Below, in pieces: positions 55,256 through 63,437 of a DNA stretch of 64,000 nucleotides (positions are counted from its first letter, which is position 1; each line of letters begins with the position of its first letter). The notes below the pieces were generated by a model. The model saw nothing but the letters and a program-made list of their open reading frames with translations, was not told the DNA's origin and made no database searches. The translations under genes and the position numbers were made by a program. Source of the stretch: Pseudolactococcus plantarum (GTDB lineage Bacteria > Bacillota > Bacilli > Lactobacillales > Streptococcaceae); the NCBI RefSeq assembly GCF_002441715.1, contig NZ_JXJX01000006.1, positions 62,001-126,000 of the forward strand, given 5' to 3'.

Positions 55256-55939
55256 ATGGAAAATATAAAAAAAATAGTTGGTATTGAGGCAGCAAAATTT
55301 GTCAAGGATGGTATGATTGTCGGGCTAGGGACGGGATCTACTGCTGCTTTTTTTGTTGAAGAATTGGGACGTCGTGTTGCACAAGAAAATCTACAGATTA
55401 CGGGTGTGACAACGTCTAGTGTGACGAGTGAGCAGGCCAAACGTCTTGGGATAGCATTAAAAGATATCGATGATGTTGCCTATATCGATTTAACTGTTGA
55501 TGGAGCTGATGAAGTAGACCTTGATTTAAATGGTATCAAGGGTGGCGGCGCAGCACTTTTGATGGAAAAAATTGTTGCAACGTATAGTAAAGATTATATT
55601 TGGATTGCAGATGACTCTAAGATGGTCAAACATTTGGGGGCATTTCCTTTGCCAGTAGAGGTCGTTACTTTTGGTAGTGGACAAGTATTTAGATTGTTTG
55701 AGACATTAGGTTTTAATCCTAGATTACGTGTGGATGCTAATGACGTAGCAGTTGTTACAGATATGGGCAATTACATCATTGATTTACATATGAAGGAAAT
55801 AAAAGAACCGCAACGTCTAGCCAAATTATTAGATGAGACAGTTGGCGTCGTAGAGCACGGGTTATTTAATGATATGGTAAAAACAGTTATTGTTGGTAGT
55901 GCAGATGGCAATGTGAAGATAATCACAAATAACTTGTAA
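55256..55939 (+). CDS. rpiA: Ribose-5-phosphate isomerase A
   Basis: Interconverts ribose-5-phosphate and ribulose-5-phosphate. 227 residues with [15 protein letters not shown] (about 23-37), [20 protein letters not shown] with the catalytic Asp/Glu/Lys set (about 81-100), and [14 protein letters not shown] or other upstream starts are excluded by the promoter position. The start codon lies 6 nt from TATAAT, so translation is probably leaderless. A cre-like box overlaps the stop codon. Confidence 0.96.
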   Translation: MENIKKIVGIEAAKFVKDGMIVGLGTGSTAAFFVEELGRRVAQENLQITGVTTSSVTSEQAKRLGIALKDIDDVAYIDLTVDGADEVDLDLNGIKGGGAALLMEKIVATYSKDYIWIADDSKMVKHLGAFPLPVEVVTFGSGQVFRLFETLGFNPRLRVDANDVAVVTDMGNYIIDLHMKEIKEPQRLAKLLDETVGVVEHGLFNDMVKTVIVGSADGNVKIITNNL

Positions 55940-55948
55940 TCGTTTCCA
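55935..55948 (+). promoter_or_regulatory. Candidate cre (CcpA) box before the formate transporter
   Basis: TGTAATCGTTTCCA matches 13 of 14 positions of TGWNANCGNTNWCA. It overlaps the rpiA stop, about 120 nt before the FNT gene start, so it could control that gene by carbon catabolite regulation. Confidence 0.45.
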
Positions 55949-56066
55949 AAATAATGTAAAATGGATGTTAAAGTGATCAATCAACTAGATATTTCACGAG
56001 CTAGTGCTGGTTTTGAGGTGATCCTTGTAGCAGTTGTCATTATTTAGAAAAGAGTATTGTTAAGGT

Positions 56067-56804
56067 ATGTACACACCAGAAGAAATTTTAGAACAAACTG
56101 CAATAACTGCAGTCGTTAAAGTAAACAAACCATTACTAACTAAAGTAATATTGGGTTTTATCGGTGGGGCGATGATTTCTTTAGGGTATCTAGCCTATCT
56201 ACGGGTCGGTGGTGGTATCGTTGGGGCAGCAGTTTTTCCTGTTGGTTTAATTGTGATTTTACTTGCAGGAGGAGAGCTGATAACTGGCAATATGATGGCA
56301 GTTGCAGTTGGGTATTTTAAAAAACGTGTGACATTATCAGAGTTACTAAAAAATTGGTTTATCATCACAGTAGCTAATGTTTTAGGTGCTATATTCGTTG
56401 CTTATGCGTTTGGCGTATTGGCAGGTACGCTTACCTCAGGTGCTCCGCTCAAAGAAGCCGTTCATGTTGCCCAAGGCAAATTAGATGCTAATTTTTTGAC
56501 ATCCTTTTTTTCTGGGATTGGCTGTAATTGGTTTGTTGGATTAGCGGTATGGTTGAGCTATGGTGCTAAAGATTTTTCAGGAAAAATACTTGCCATCTGG
56601 TTTCCTGTGATGACGTTTGTCGCGATTGGGTTTCAGCATAGTGTTGCAAATAGCTTTTTAATTCCGTTTATTATTTTTATAGGTCATGCGAGTTGGCTGG
56701 ATTTTGTAGCGAATTTTATTCCTGTTTACTTAGGTAATATTGTGGGTGGTGCAATTTTAATCTCATTATTTTATACACTAGCTTATCAAAAGCATGAAAG
56801 ATAA
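56067..56804 (+). CDS. Formate/nitrite transporter family channel
   Basis: FNT-family pentameric channel for small monovalent acids, 245 residues, six hydrophobic helices. Family segments: LLAGGELITGNMMAVAVG (about 69-86, first half motif), WFIITVANVLGAIF and GIGCNWFVGLAVWLSYGAKD (about 147-166), QHSVANSFLIPFI. With mixed-acid fermentation implied by pflA, formate export is the most likely role. ATG 56067 follows TTAAGGT. Confidence 0.93.
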   Translation: MYTPEEILEQTAITAVVKVNKPLLTKVILGFIGGAMISLGYLAYLRVGGGIVGAAVFPVGLIVILLAGGELITGNMMAVAVGYFKKRVTLSELLKNWFIITVANVLGAIFVAYAFGVLAGTLTSGAPLKEAVHVAQGKLDANFLTSFFSGIGCNWFVGLAVWLSYGAKDFSGKILAIWFPVMTFVAIGFQHSVANSFLIPFIIFIGHASWLDFVANFIPVYLGNIVGGAILISLFYTLAYQKHER

Positions 56805-56829
56805 AAAAACTGTCGATTGACAGTTTTTT
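56803..56829. terminator. Bidirectional terminator after the formate transporter
   Basis: AAAAAAACTGTC / GACAGTTTTTT with a GATT loop. Confidence 0.92.
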
Positions 56830-56830
56830 A

Positions 56831-57280
56831 TTATAATGAATTGAGATAGTCTTGCCATACTTGAATGCCCCATTTGTGGCTACCTCTTTTTAATTTAGTG
56901 ATCGCGATATCAACAGGAAACCAATCAATATGATTAAAATCTTCAAGTGGTGCCCCTAACACTTCGTAATCAATTGTTTCATAAATATAGGCTGGATTAT
57001 AGTAATAGGTATCACGATGAGATGAATAGAAGTACTCATCTGCTTGACCAAGATATTTACCTAATTTAGCTTTAGCACCAAGCTCTTCATGTAATTCTCG
57101 AACGAGTGCTTTTTTGTGATCTTCACCAGCCTCTATTTCACCACCAGGTAAGAAATAAGCGCCATTTGGAGCTTGTACAAGACAAATCTCAGAATTATTG
57201 TGTCGTGATACAATACCATAGACGCCATAACGTGCTTGATATTGTTTATGGTCAAGTTTGCTGCCAAAAGTTGGGATCAT
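56831..57280 (-). CDS. Nudix hydrolase
   Basis: 149 residues with a full Nudix box GGEIEAGEDHKKALVRELHE followed by ELGA (about 47-70), preceded by GAYFLPGG. The substrate is unknown; MutT-like or other nucleotide derivatives are possible. ATG 57280 follows ACGGAGAAAAGAAT. Monocistronic, convergent with the transporter. Confidence 0.87.
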   Translation of the reverse strand: MIPTFGSKLDHKQYQARYGVYGIVSRHNNSEICLVQAPNGAYFLPGGEIEAGEDHKKALVRELHEELGAKAKLGKYLGQADEYFYSSHRDTYYYNPAYIYETIDYEVLGAPLEDFNHIDWFPVDIAITKLKRGSHKWGIQVWQDYLNSL

Positions 57281-57417
57281 ATTCTTTTCTCCGTTAATTT
57301 TCTTAAGTCTATTCTATCAAATTTTGATAAAATTTGATAAAATAAATTAAGTTAAGTTAGGTAAATGATAGTGTTTGTGTAAAATGCTAATGAAAAAGAT
57401 AACAGTAGGCGTTTGAT

Positions 57418-57501
57418 ATGAGAAATAAATCAAACCCTATATCAGATGAGTCTGACAAAAGGCTTATTTTATCGAGTGATTTGGAGATAGTCGTAAAGTG
57501 A
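57418..57501 (+). CDS. Possible 27-residue upstream ORF overlapping the mreC start
   Basis: MRNKSNPISDESDKRLILSS and seven more residues; its stop codon overlaps the mreC GTG (AAGTGA), and the mreC ribosome binding site GGAGA lies inside it. No clear ribosome binding site of its own. It could couple translation of mreC or be chance. Confidence 0.3.
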   Translation: MRNKSNPISDESDKRLILSSDLEIVVK

Positions 57502-58349
57502 AGAAGATAAATTTTAGTAAAATAATTATCATGGCATTGATCATGATGATTGCTGCCTGTATTGCTATCTTAGTGTCAGCACAGCATTATAAGGAAAAAA
57601 GATCCCCCTCTGCCATGAGTGTCGTAATTAATGAAAGTGTCGGTGGCATTGATCGGGTGATTGGCGTTCCTTTTAATTTTTTCCAAAATAAATTAAGTGA
57701 TTTAGGTCATTTTATGGCAACGTATGAACAAAATGCCAGTTTGAGTAAACAAGTCACTAAATTATCGGATGATTCGAGTGACGTTAGTAGTCTTAAAGCA
57801 GAAAATAAGGCACTCAAATCAGCTCTGGCTTTACAAAACACGTTGACAAACTACGATAAACTTTCAGCTAATGTCATTGTTAGAAGTCCTAATGCTTGGA
57901 ATGATACGATGACTATTGACAAAGGGAAATCAGATGACTTAGCCCAAGATATGATAGTGATGAGTAATGGTGGGGTTGTTGGACGAGTTGTACAGGTCAA
58001 CCAAACAACATCGAAAGTCGCACTTTTAACATCTGATAAAGCCTTAGAGAGCAAAATTCCAGTTAGACTTGGGACTGCAGAAAATCCTGCATTTGGCCTA
58101 ATTACTGGGTACGATGCACAACAAAATGCTTTTATTGTGACACAAATTTCATCTGATCTCAAATTTAACAAAGGAGACGCTGTAGTAACATCAGGTTTAG
58201 GTGGTAATTCACCAGCAGATTTGAATGTTGGTGAAATCATTGGTGAAAAACCAAATACTAAAAGTGTCGATCGCGAAGTTTATGTGAAACCAGCTGGACA
58301 ATTTAGTAACATGCAATTTGCCTTTGTGATTAAGCGTGGCTTACAATAA
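57498..58349 (+). CDS. mreC: Rod-shape/elongation protein MreC
   Basis: Bitopic elongasome protein, 283 residues. A short cytoplasmic end, one transmembrane helix (about 7-27), a coiled coil (about 68-110, SLSKQVTKLSDDSSDVSSLK) and two beta domains (VIVRSPNAWNDTMTIDKGK, GGVVGRVVQVNQTTSKVALL). It organises peripheral wall synthesis with MreD, RodZ and PBPs. GTG start at 57498 follows GGAGATAGTCGTAAA. Unusually, mreD does not follow directly. Confidence 0.94.
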   Translation: MKKINFSKIIIMALIMMIAACIAILVSAQHYKEKRSPSAMSVVINESVGGIDRVIGVPFNFFQNKLSDLGHFMATYEQNASLSKQVTKLSDDSSDVSSLKAENKALKSALALQNTLTNYDKLSANVIVRSPNAWNDTMTIDKGKSDDLAQDMIVMSNGGVVGRVVQVNQTTSKVALLTSDKALESKIPVRLGTAENPAFGLITGYDAQQNAFIVTQISSDLKFNKGDAVVTSGLGGNSPADLNVGEIIGEKPNTKSVDREVYVKPAGQFSNMQFAFVIKRGLQ

Positions 58350-58607
58350 AAACAACTTTCTGTAATAAAAAGTTGTGCAAACGATAGTTGACTAGAGATA
58401 GTAAAGGTTCACTCTAGTCAACTATCGTTAGGCCGACTACTAGTCGGTTAACTTTATCAGTAATGCAGACGTTTTATTGCCAAAGCAATCTAAGTAAACA
58501 ATACGATATAGCGCAAGTGATGTTACTTATCTTGTGCCAAGTACTACTTAGCTTACTTTATAAAAAAAAGTTGAGCAAGACTGATTTTATGTTGGGAAGG
58601 ACCAAAT
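58350..58607 (+). other. Structured spacer between mreC and mreD
   Basis: 258 nt without a gene. In order: hairpin ACAACTTT/AAAGTTGT (58352-58376); an 18-bp perfect inverted repeat (58380-58397 with 58412-58429, 14-nt loop, arm starting AACGATAGTTGACTAGAG); palindrome CCGACTA-C-TAGTCGG (58433-58447); and CTAAGT/ACTTAG (58490-58495 with 58546-58551) enclosing GCGCAAG/CTTGTGC (58511-58517 with 58531-58537). None has a proper T-run, so these are not simple terminators. The mreD ribosome binding site lies at the end. Confidence 0.8.
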
Positions 58608-59141
58608 TTGAGTAGAATTGCATTCCAATTTTTGACCCCATTTATTTTGTTATTAAGTATGTTATTGGACGGTCAAATGACACAATTATTGAGTCACCAT
58701 GCGTTGATGATTACCTCATGTTTATTTTTGATTTTTTTGACATACAGTATCTTGCAACATAGCTATCGTTATATGATTATCGTGGCTTTTGTAATGGGTG
58801 TTATCTATGATAGCTATTATATAGGAGTTTATGGTATAGCCAGTCTTTTGTTTCCACTGATTGTGCTGTTTGTCTATAATATCAGAAAGACAGTTTTTGA
58901 AAATAGATTGACACGTATCTTTACAATTATTATTATTGTATCTGCATTTGAGTTTTTTTCAGCAGTCATGATGTGGGCATTTCAATTATCTAATTTTAAT
59001 TTCGGTGAATATATCATTTATGAGATGGCGCCAAGTCTTGCGTTAAATATCTGTTACGCACTACTACTGCAGTTTCCACTAGAACGTTTTTATGGTATGA
59101 CAAAAGCATACGAAACATTACAAAAAAACACTAAATTGTAA
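58608..59141 (+). CDS. mreD: Rod-shape/elongation protein MreD
   Basis: Polytopic membrane partner of MreC, 177 residues, five to six helices (FLTPFILLLSMLL, HALMITSCLFLIFLTY, YDSYYIGVYGIASLLFPLIV). TTG start at 58608 follows GGGAAGGACCAAAT. Weak sequence conservation but the size, topology and position between mreC and usp45 are typical of lactic cocci. Confidence 0.9.
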   Translation: MSRIAFQFLTPFILLLSMLLDGQMTQLLSHHALMITSCLFLIFLTYSILQHSYRYMIIVAFVMGVIYDSYYIGVYGIASLLFPLIVLFVYNIRKTVFENRLTRIFTIIIIVSAFEFFSAVMMWAFQLSNFNFGEYIIYEMAPSLALNICYALLLQFPLERFYGMTKAYETLQKNTKL

Positions 59142-59231
59142 CAATGTTGTAACATAATATAAGCTATGAAAGCGTATAATGAATTTTGAAGCTAGTTATT
59201 TTAGCTAATTTGAGGAGAAAAACGTTAAAAT

Positions 59232-60464
59232 ATGAAGAAAAGACTTATCTCGGCGGTTTTATTATCTACCGTTATCTTATCGACAGTATCGGCAACATTC
59301 ACAGTTTCTGCAGATGACACAGATGCTAAAATTGCTGCACAAGATGCTAAAATTGCCTCGACAAAGAGTGCTGAATCATCAGCACAAGCAGAAGTATCTA
59401 CTATCCAATCACAAGTTGATAGTTTAAAATCAAAACAAGACAAACTTAAAAATGATACAGCAGATTTATTAAAAGAATCTCAAAAACTACAAGTTAAAAT
59501 TTTATCTTTAACTAAAGAAATTGCAGAACGTGATGAGTCTCTTAAAGCACAAGCAAGATCAGCACAAACTGATGGTGCTGCAACATCATACGTTGATGCA
59601 GTTGTGAGCTCTAAGTCGCTTTCAGATGTTGTGACACGTATCTCAGCTATGAGAACAATTGTTAAAGCAAATGATGATATGCTTAAACAACAAGAAGCAG
59701 CTAAAAAAGAACTTGACGAATCAGTTAAATCTAACCAAGCTAAAGTAGATGAAGGTTATAAATTAATTGATGAAATGGACGCTCAAGCTAAAACGCTTGA
59801 TACACGTCAAGCTGAGCTTAAAGTTGCACAATTGAACTTGTCAGCTGAACGTGCATCTGCTGAAGGTGAAAAACAATCACTTTTAGATCAAAAAGCAGCA
59901 GCACAACAACAAGCAGCCCAAGCAGCAGCAGCAGAAAAAGCTTATAACGATCAAGTAAAAGCAGCAGCAACAACAAATGCGGATACAACTGCAGCTATTA
60001 ACACAAACACTAATACTAACACAAATACAAACACAAACACAAACACTGATGGTGGTGGTAGTGCAACACCAACACCACAACCTACACCACAGCCAACACC
60101 AACACCAACACCACAGCCTACACCAACACCACAGCCAAGTAACAATACTTACCCTGTAGGACAGTGTACTTGGAGCGCTAAAGTCTTAGCACCTTGGGCT
60201 GGTAACAACTGGGGTAACGGAGGCCAATGGGCTGCTTCAGCAGCAGCAGCAGGCTTCAGCACAGGTAGTCAACCACGTGTTGGTGCAATTGCATCATGGA
60301 ACGATGGTGGCTATGGTCACGTAGCAGTTGTAACAGCTGTTCAAAGTGCAACAAGTATTCAAGTTAGCGAATGTAACTATGCAGGTAACCAAAGTATTGG
60401 TAACTATCGTGGATGGTTCAATCCAACGAATTGCCAAGGTTCAGTAACTTACATTTACCCATAA
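59232..60464 (+). CDS. usp45: Usp45/PcsB-type secreted CHAP-domain protein
   Basis: 410 residues. Signal peptide 1-27 (MKKRLISAVLLSTVILSTVS, cleavage near VSA-DD). The mature N-terminal part (30-240) is a long coiled coil closely resembling lactococcal Usp45, for example LKAQARSAQTDGAATSYVDA. A linker (about 257-305) is made of Asn-Thr then Pro-Thr/Pro-Gln repeats. The C-terminal CHAP amidase/endopeptidase domain (about 308-410) has Cys in VGQCTWSAK and His in YGHVAVVT. PcsB-like proteins split septal peptidoglycan with FtsEX. Its place after mreCD matches L. lactis. Confidence 0.93.
   Translation: MKKRLISAVLLSTVILSTVSATFTVSADDTDAKIAAQDAKIASTKSAESSAQAEVSTIQSQVDSLKSKQDKLKNDTADLLKESQKLQVKILSLTKEIAERDESLKAQARSAQTDGAATSYVDAVVSSKSLSDVVTRISAMRTIVKANDDMLKQQEAAKKELDESVKSNQAKVDEGYKLIDEMDAQAKTLDTRQAELKVAQLNLSAERASAEGEKQSLLDQKAAAQQQAAQAAAAEKAYNDQVKAAATTNADTTAAINTNTNTNTNTNTNTNTDGGGSATPTPQPTPQPTPTPTPQPTPTPQPSNNTYPVGQCTWSAKVLAPWAGNNWGNGGQWAASAAAAGFSTGSQPRVGAIASWNDGGYGHVAVVTAVQSATSIQVSECNYAGNQSIGNYRGWFNPTNCQGSVTYIYP
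60001..60139 (+). repeat. Asn-Thr and Pro-Thr/Gln linker repeats in usp45
   Basis: Tandem 6-bp AACACN/AATACN units (60001-60046) encode Asn-Thr; CCAACACCACAGCCTACACC-type units (about 60065-60139) encode Pro-Thr/Pro-Gln. Such tracts can change length by slippage. Confidence 0.85.
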
Positions 60465-60515
60465 ATCGATTAACCTATAACCTATAACAGATAACTGTTA
60501 TAACGTGATCATATG

Positions 60516-60548
60516 AAGTAGTAAAACTAAGTTTTACTGCTTTTTTTG
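60516..60548 (+). terminator. Terminator after usp45
   Basis: GTAGTAAAAC / GTTTTACTGC with TTTTTTT. A second AT-rich hairpin TATAACAG/CTGTTATA lies just upstream (60483-60502). Confidence 0.85.
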
Positions 60549-60821
60549 TATCAAATTTAGGGTCTGTCCCTTTAAGAGGTGATAAATATGGTTATATTTA
60601 AAATTTATACAGTAAGATGTGATTATTTGTTTGTTAGGTGTTCTATTTTTTCTTCTATTTCAGAGGCTAAGATAGATATTTTTTAAAAAATAAAAGGCAG
60701 ATTATATCTACTATGAAGTACATATTGTCTATTATTGTATTTGAACTTAATCTAATAAAATGGTAGAATTAAAGGAAGTATTCTGTTTTAGAACAAGTGC
60801 TAAAATGATCTAGGAGAAAAA
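60549..60821. other. Intergenic region upstream of secA
   Basis: About 270 nt. A 32-codon frame at 60588-60686 has a decent ribosome binding site (AAGAGGTGATAAAT) but no recognisable product. A TAAAATGG-rich stretch near 60757 may contain the secA promoter. No SecM-like arrest peptide or structured leader was recognised. Confidence 0.4.
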
Positions 60822-63401
60822 ATGGCTAACATTATTCAAAATTTAATTGAAAATGATAAAAAACAGTTAAAAAAATTACATAAAATGGCTGAAAAAGTTG
60901 AAGCGTATGAAGTTGACTTTGCAGCATTGCCTGATGAAGTACTTCAAGCAAAAACAGCCGAATTCAAAACACGTTATCAAAACGGTGAAACGTTAGACGA
61001 CCTGCTTTATGAAGTATTTGCAGTCGCTCGTGAAGGTGCTAAACGCGTACTGGGTCTTTTTCCTTACCATGTTCAAATTATGGGTGGGATCGTTTTGCAT
61101 AATGGTGATGTACCTGAAATGAGAACCGGTGAAGGTAAAACGTTGACCGCAACTATGCCTGTGTATCTAAACGCAATCGCTGGTGAAGGTGTGCATGTTG
61201 TGACAGTTAATGAATACCTTTCTGCACGTGATGCGACTGAGATGGGTGAACTTTATAACTGGCTTGGCTTAACTGTAGGGATTAATTCAGCTACTAAGTC
61301 TGCAGCTGAAAAACGTGAAGCCTATGCGTGTGATATCACGTACTCAACTAACTCAGAATTAGGTTTTGATTATCTGCGTGATAATATGGTGACAACATTT
61401 GAAGAAATGTCACAACGTCCACTAAGTTTTGCCTTAGTTGATGAGGTCGATTCTATTTTAATTGATGAAGCTAGAACACCTTTGATTATTTCTGGTCAGG
61501 CAGAAAGTTCTAGTGCACTTTATTATCGTGCAGATCAGTTCGCAAAACAGTTGAATGGTCGTGAAGACTACGAAGAAGGCGATGATTATAAGATTGATCT
61601 TCAGTCTAAAACAATTGGGTTAACAGAAGAAGGAATCGATAAAGCAGAAAAATTCTTTGCTATCGATAACTTATATGACTTAGAAAATGCTGCATTAACG
61701 CATTATGTCGATAATGCATTGCGCGCTAATTATATCATGTTGCATGATTTTGACTACATGGTTGACGAAAATAAAGAAGTTTTGATTGTTGACCAATTTA
61801 CAGGTCGTGCTATGGAAGGTAGACGTTTTTCTGACGGCCTACACCAAGCGATTGAAGCTAAAGAAGCTGTGCCGATTCAAGACGAATCTAAAACGATGGC
61901 ATCAATCACCTATCAAAACTATTTCCGTATGTATAAAAAACTCGCAGGAATGTCTGGTACTGCTAAAACAGAGGCAGAAGAATTCCGTGAGATTTATAAT
62001 ATGCAAATCATCCCAATACCAACGAATGTACCGGTTATTCGGGAAGATCATCCAGACTTGTTATATCCAACGATTGAATCTAAATTTACAGCAGTTGTCG
62101 CTGATGTTAAAGACCGTCATGATAAAGGGCAACCTATCTTAATTGGTACAGTTGGTGTAGAAACATCCGAAGTGATTTCTAAACGATTAGTACAAGCTGG
62201 TATTCCGCATGAAGTCTTAAATGCTAAAAACCACTTTAGAGAAGCACAAATTATCATGAATGCCGGCCAAAAAGGTGCAGTTACGATCGCAACCAATATG
62301 GCTGGTCGTGGTACCGATATTAAACTCGGTGCGGGTGTTGTAGATCATCCAGAAGCTGAGTATAGAGGTCTTGCTGTTATCGGGACTGAACGTCATGAAT
62401 CTCGCCGTATAGATAATCAGTTACGTGGACGTTCTGGTCGTCAAGGTGACCCAGGTATTTCTCAGTTTTATTTGTCATTAGAAGATGATTTGATGCGTCG
62501 TTTTGGTAGTGAGCGTGTTGCTGCTATTTTAGATCGTTTCAAACTAGAAGGTGAAGATGCGGTGATAAAATCACGCATGATCACAAATCAAATCGAAGCG
62601 TCTCAAAAACGAGTTGAGGGGAATAACTATGATTCTCGTAAACAAGTCTTGCAATATGATGATGTAATCCGTGAGCAACGTGAAGTTATCTATAAGCAAC
62701 GCTATGAAGTGATTACTGCTGACAAGGATATGACCCCGCAATTATTAGGGATGTTCAAACGTACAATCGACAGATTAGTTGATGGGCAAGCGCCATTAGG
62801 CAAATTAGATGAGACGGGCACACAGGATTTAATTGTCCAAGTTGAGAGTAACTTGTTACCAGATGGGGCAATTACTACAGCTGAAATTGATAAATTGAAC
62901 TTAGATGAAATCAAAGTTTTGATTTTTGAGAAAGTCAAACTTGTCTATGCTGAACAGATGGAAAAATTATCTGACTCAGAACGTCAGTTAAGTTTCCAAC
63001 AAGCTGTTATTCTTAGAACAGTTGATACAAACTGGTCAGATCATATCGACCAATTAGATCAAATGCGCCAAAGTGTCGGCTTACGTGGCTATGCACAAAA
63101 CAATCCACTTGTAGAATATCAACAAGAAGCTTTTGCTATGTTTAATAATATGATCGGTGCGATTGAGTTTGAAGTAACACGTTTGATGATGAAAGCACAA
63201 ATACATCCACAAACAACGATTCAGCAAGAAAACGGGCCTAAAATTGTCACAACGGCATCTCAAGAAAATCTAACGACTGTGGCTGCAGCTAAAACTGCAG
63301 ATACTGAATTTGATTTTTCAAAAGTTGGTCGTAATGAGATTTGTCCATGTGGTTCTGGTAAGAAATTTAAGAATTGTCACGGACGTGCAGGTGCGCTTTA
63401 A
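60822..63401 (+). CDS. secA: Preprotein translocase ATPase SecA
   Basis: Motor of the Sec export pathway, 859 residues. Nucleotide-binding folds: [17 protein letters not shown] (Walker A, about 104-120), [17 protein letters not shown] (Walker B, DEVD), [15 protein letters not shown], and [13 protein letters not shown]. Helical scaffold and wing follow. The C-terminal zinc-binding SEC-C motif [14 protein letters not shown] binds SecB-like partners or phospholipid. ATG 60822 follows TAGGAGAAAAA. Exports Usp45 and other secreted proteins. Confidence 0.98.
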   Translation: MANIIQNLIENDKKQLKKLHKMAEKVEAYEVDFAALPDEVLQAKTAEFKTRYQNGETLDDLLYEVFAVAREGAKRVLGLFPYHVQIMGGIVLHNGDVPEMRTGEGKTLTATMPVYLNAIAGEGVHVVTVNEYLSARDATEMGELYNWLGLTVGINSATKSAAEKREAYACDITYSTNSELGFDYLRDNMVTTFEEMSQRPLSFALVDEVDSILIDEARTPLIISGQAESSSALYYRADQFAKQLNGREDYEEGDDYKIDLQSKTIGLTEEGIDKAEKFFAIDNLYDLENAALTHYVDNALRANYIMLHDFDYMVDENKEVLIVDQFTGRAMEGRRFSDGLHQAIEAKEAVPIQDESKTMASITYQNYFRMYKKLAGMSGTAKTEAEEFREIYNMQIIPIPTNVPVIREDHPDLLYPTIESKFTAVVADVKDRHDKGQPILIGTVGVETSEVISKRLVQAGIPHEVLNAKNHFREAQIIMNAGQKGAVTIATNMAGRGTDIKLGAGVVDHPEAEYRGLAVIGTERHESRRIDNQLRGRSGRQGDPGISQFYLSLEDDLMRRFGSERVAAILDRFKLEGEDAVIKSRMITNQIEASQKRVEGNNYDSRKQVLQYDDVIREQREVIYKQRYEVITADKDMTPQLLGMFKRTIDRLVDGQAPLGKLDETGTQDLIVQVESNLLPDGAITTAEIDKLNLDEIKVLIFEKVKLVYAEQMEKLSDSERQLSFQQAVILRTVDTNWSDHIDQLDQMRQSVGLRGYAQNNPLVEYQQEAFAMFNNMIGAIEFEVTRLMMKAQIHPQTTIQQENGPKIVTTASQENLTTVAAAKTADTEFDFSKVGRNEICPCGSGKKFKNCHGRAGAL

Positions 63402-63437
63402 GCTGAACGACATGATTAGAAAATTGAAAGTATAAAA

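Noticed and set aside
59883-60145. Cys/Val-rich minus-strand frames opposite the usp45 repeat
   Set aside because: Low-complexity translation of the antisense of a simple repeat; not protein-like.
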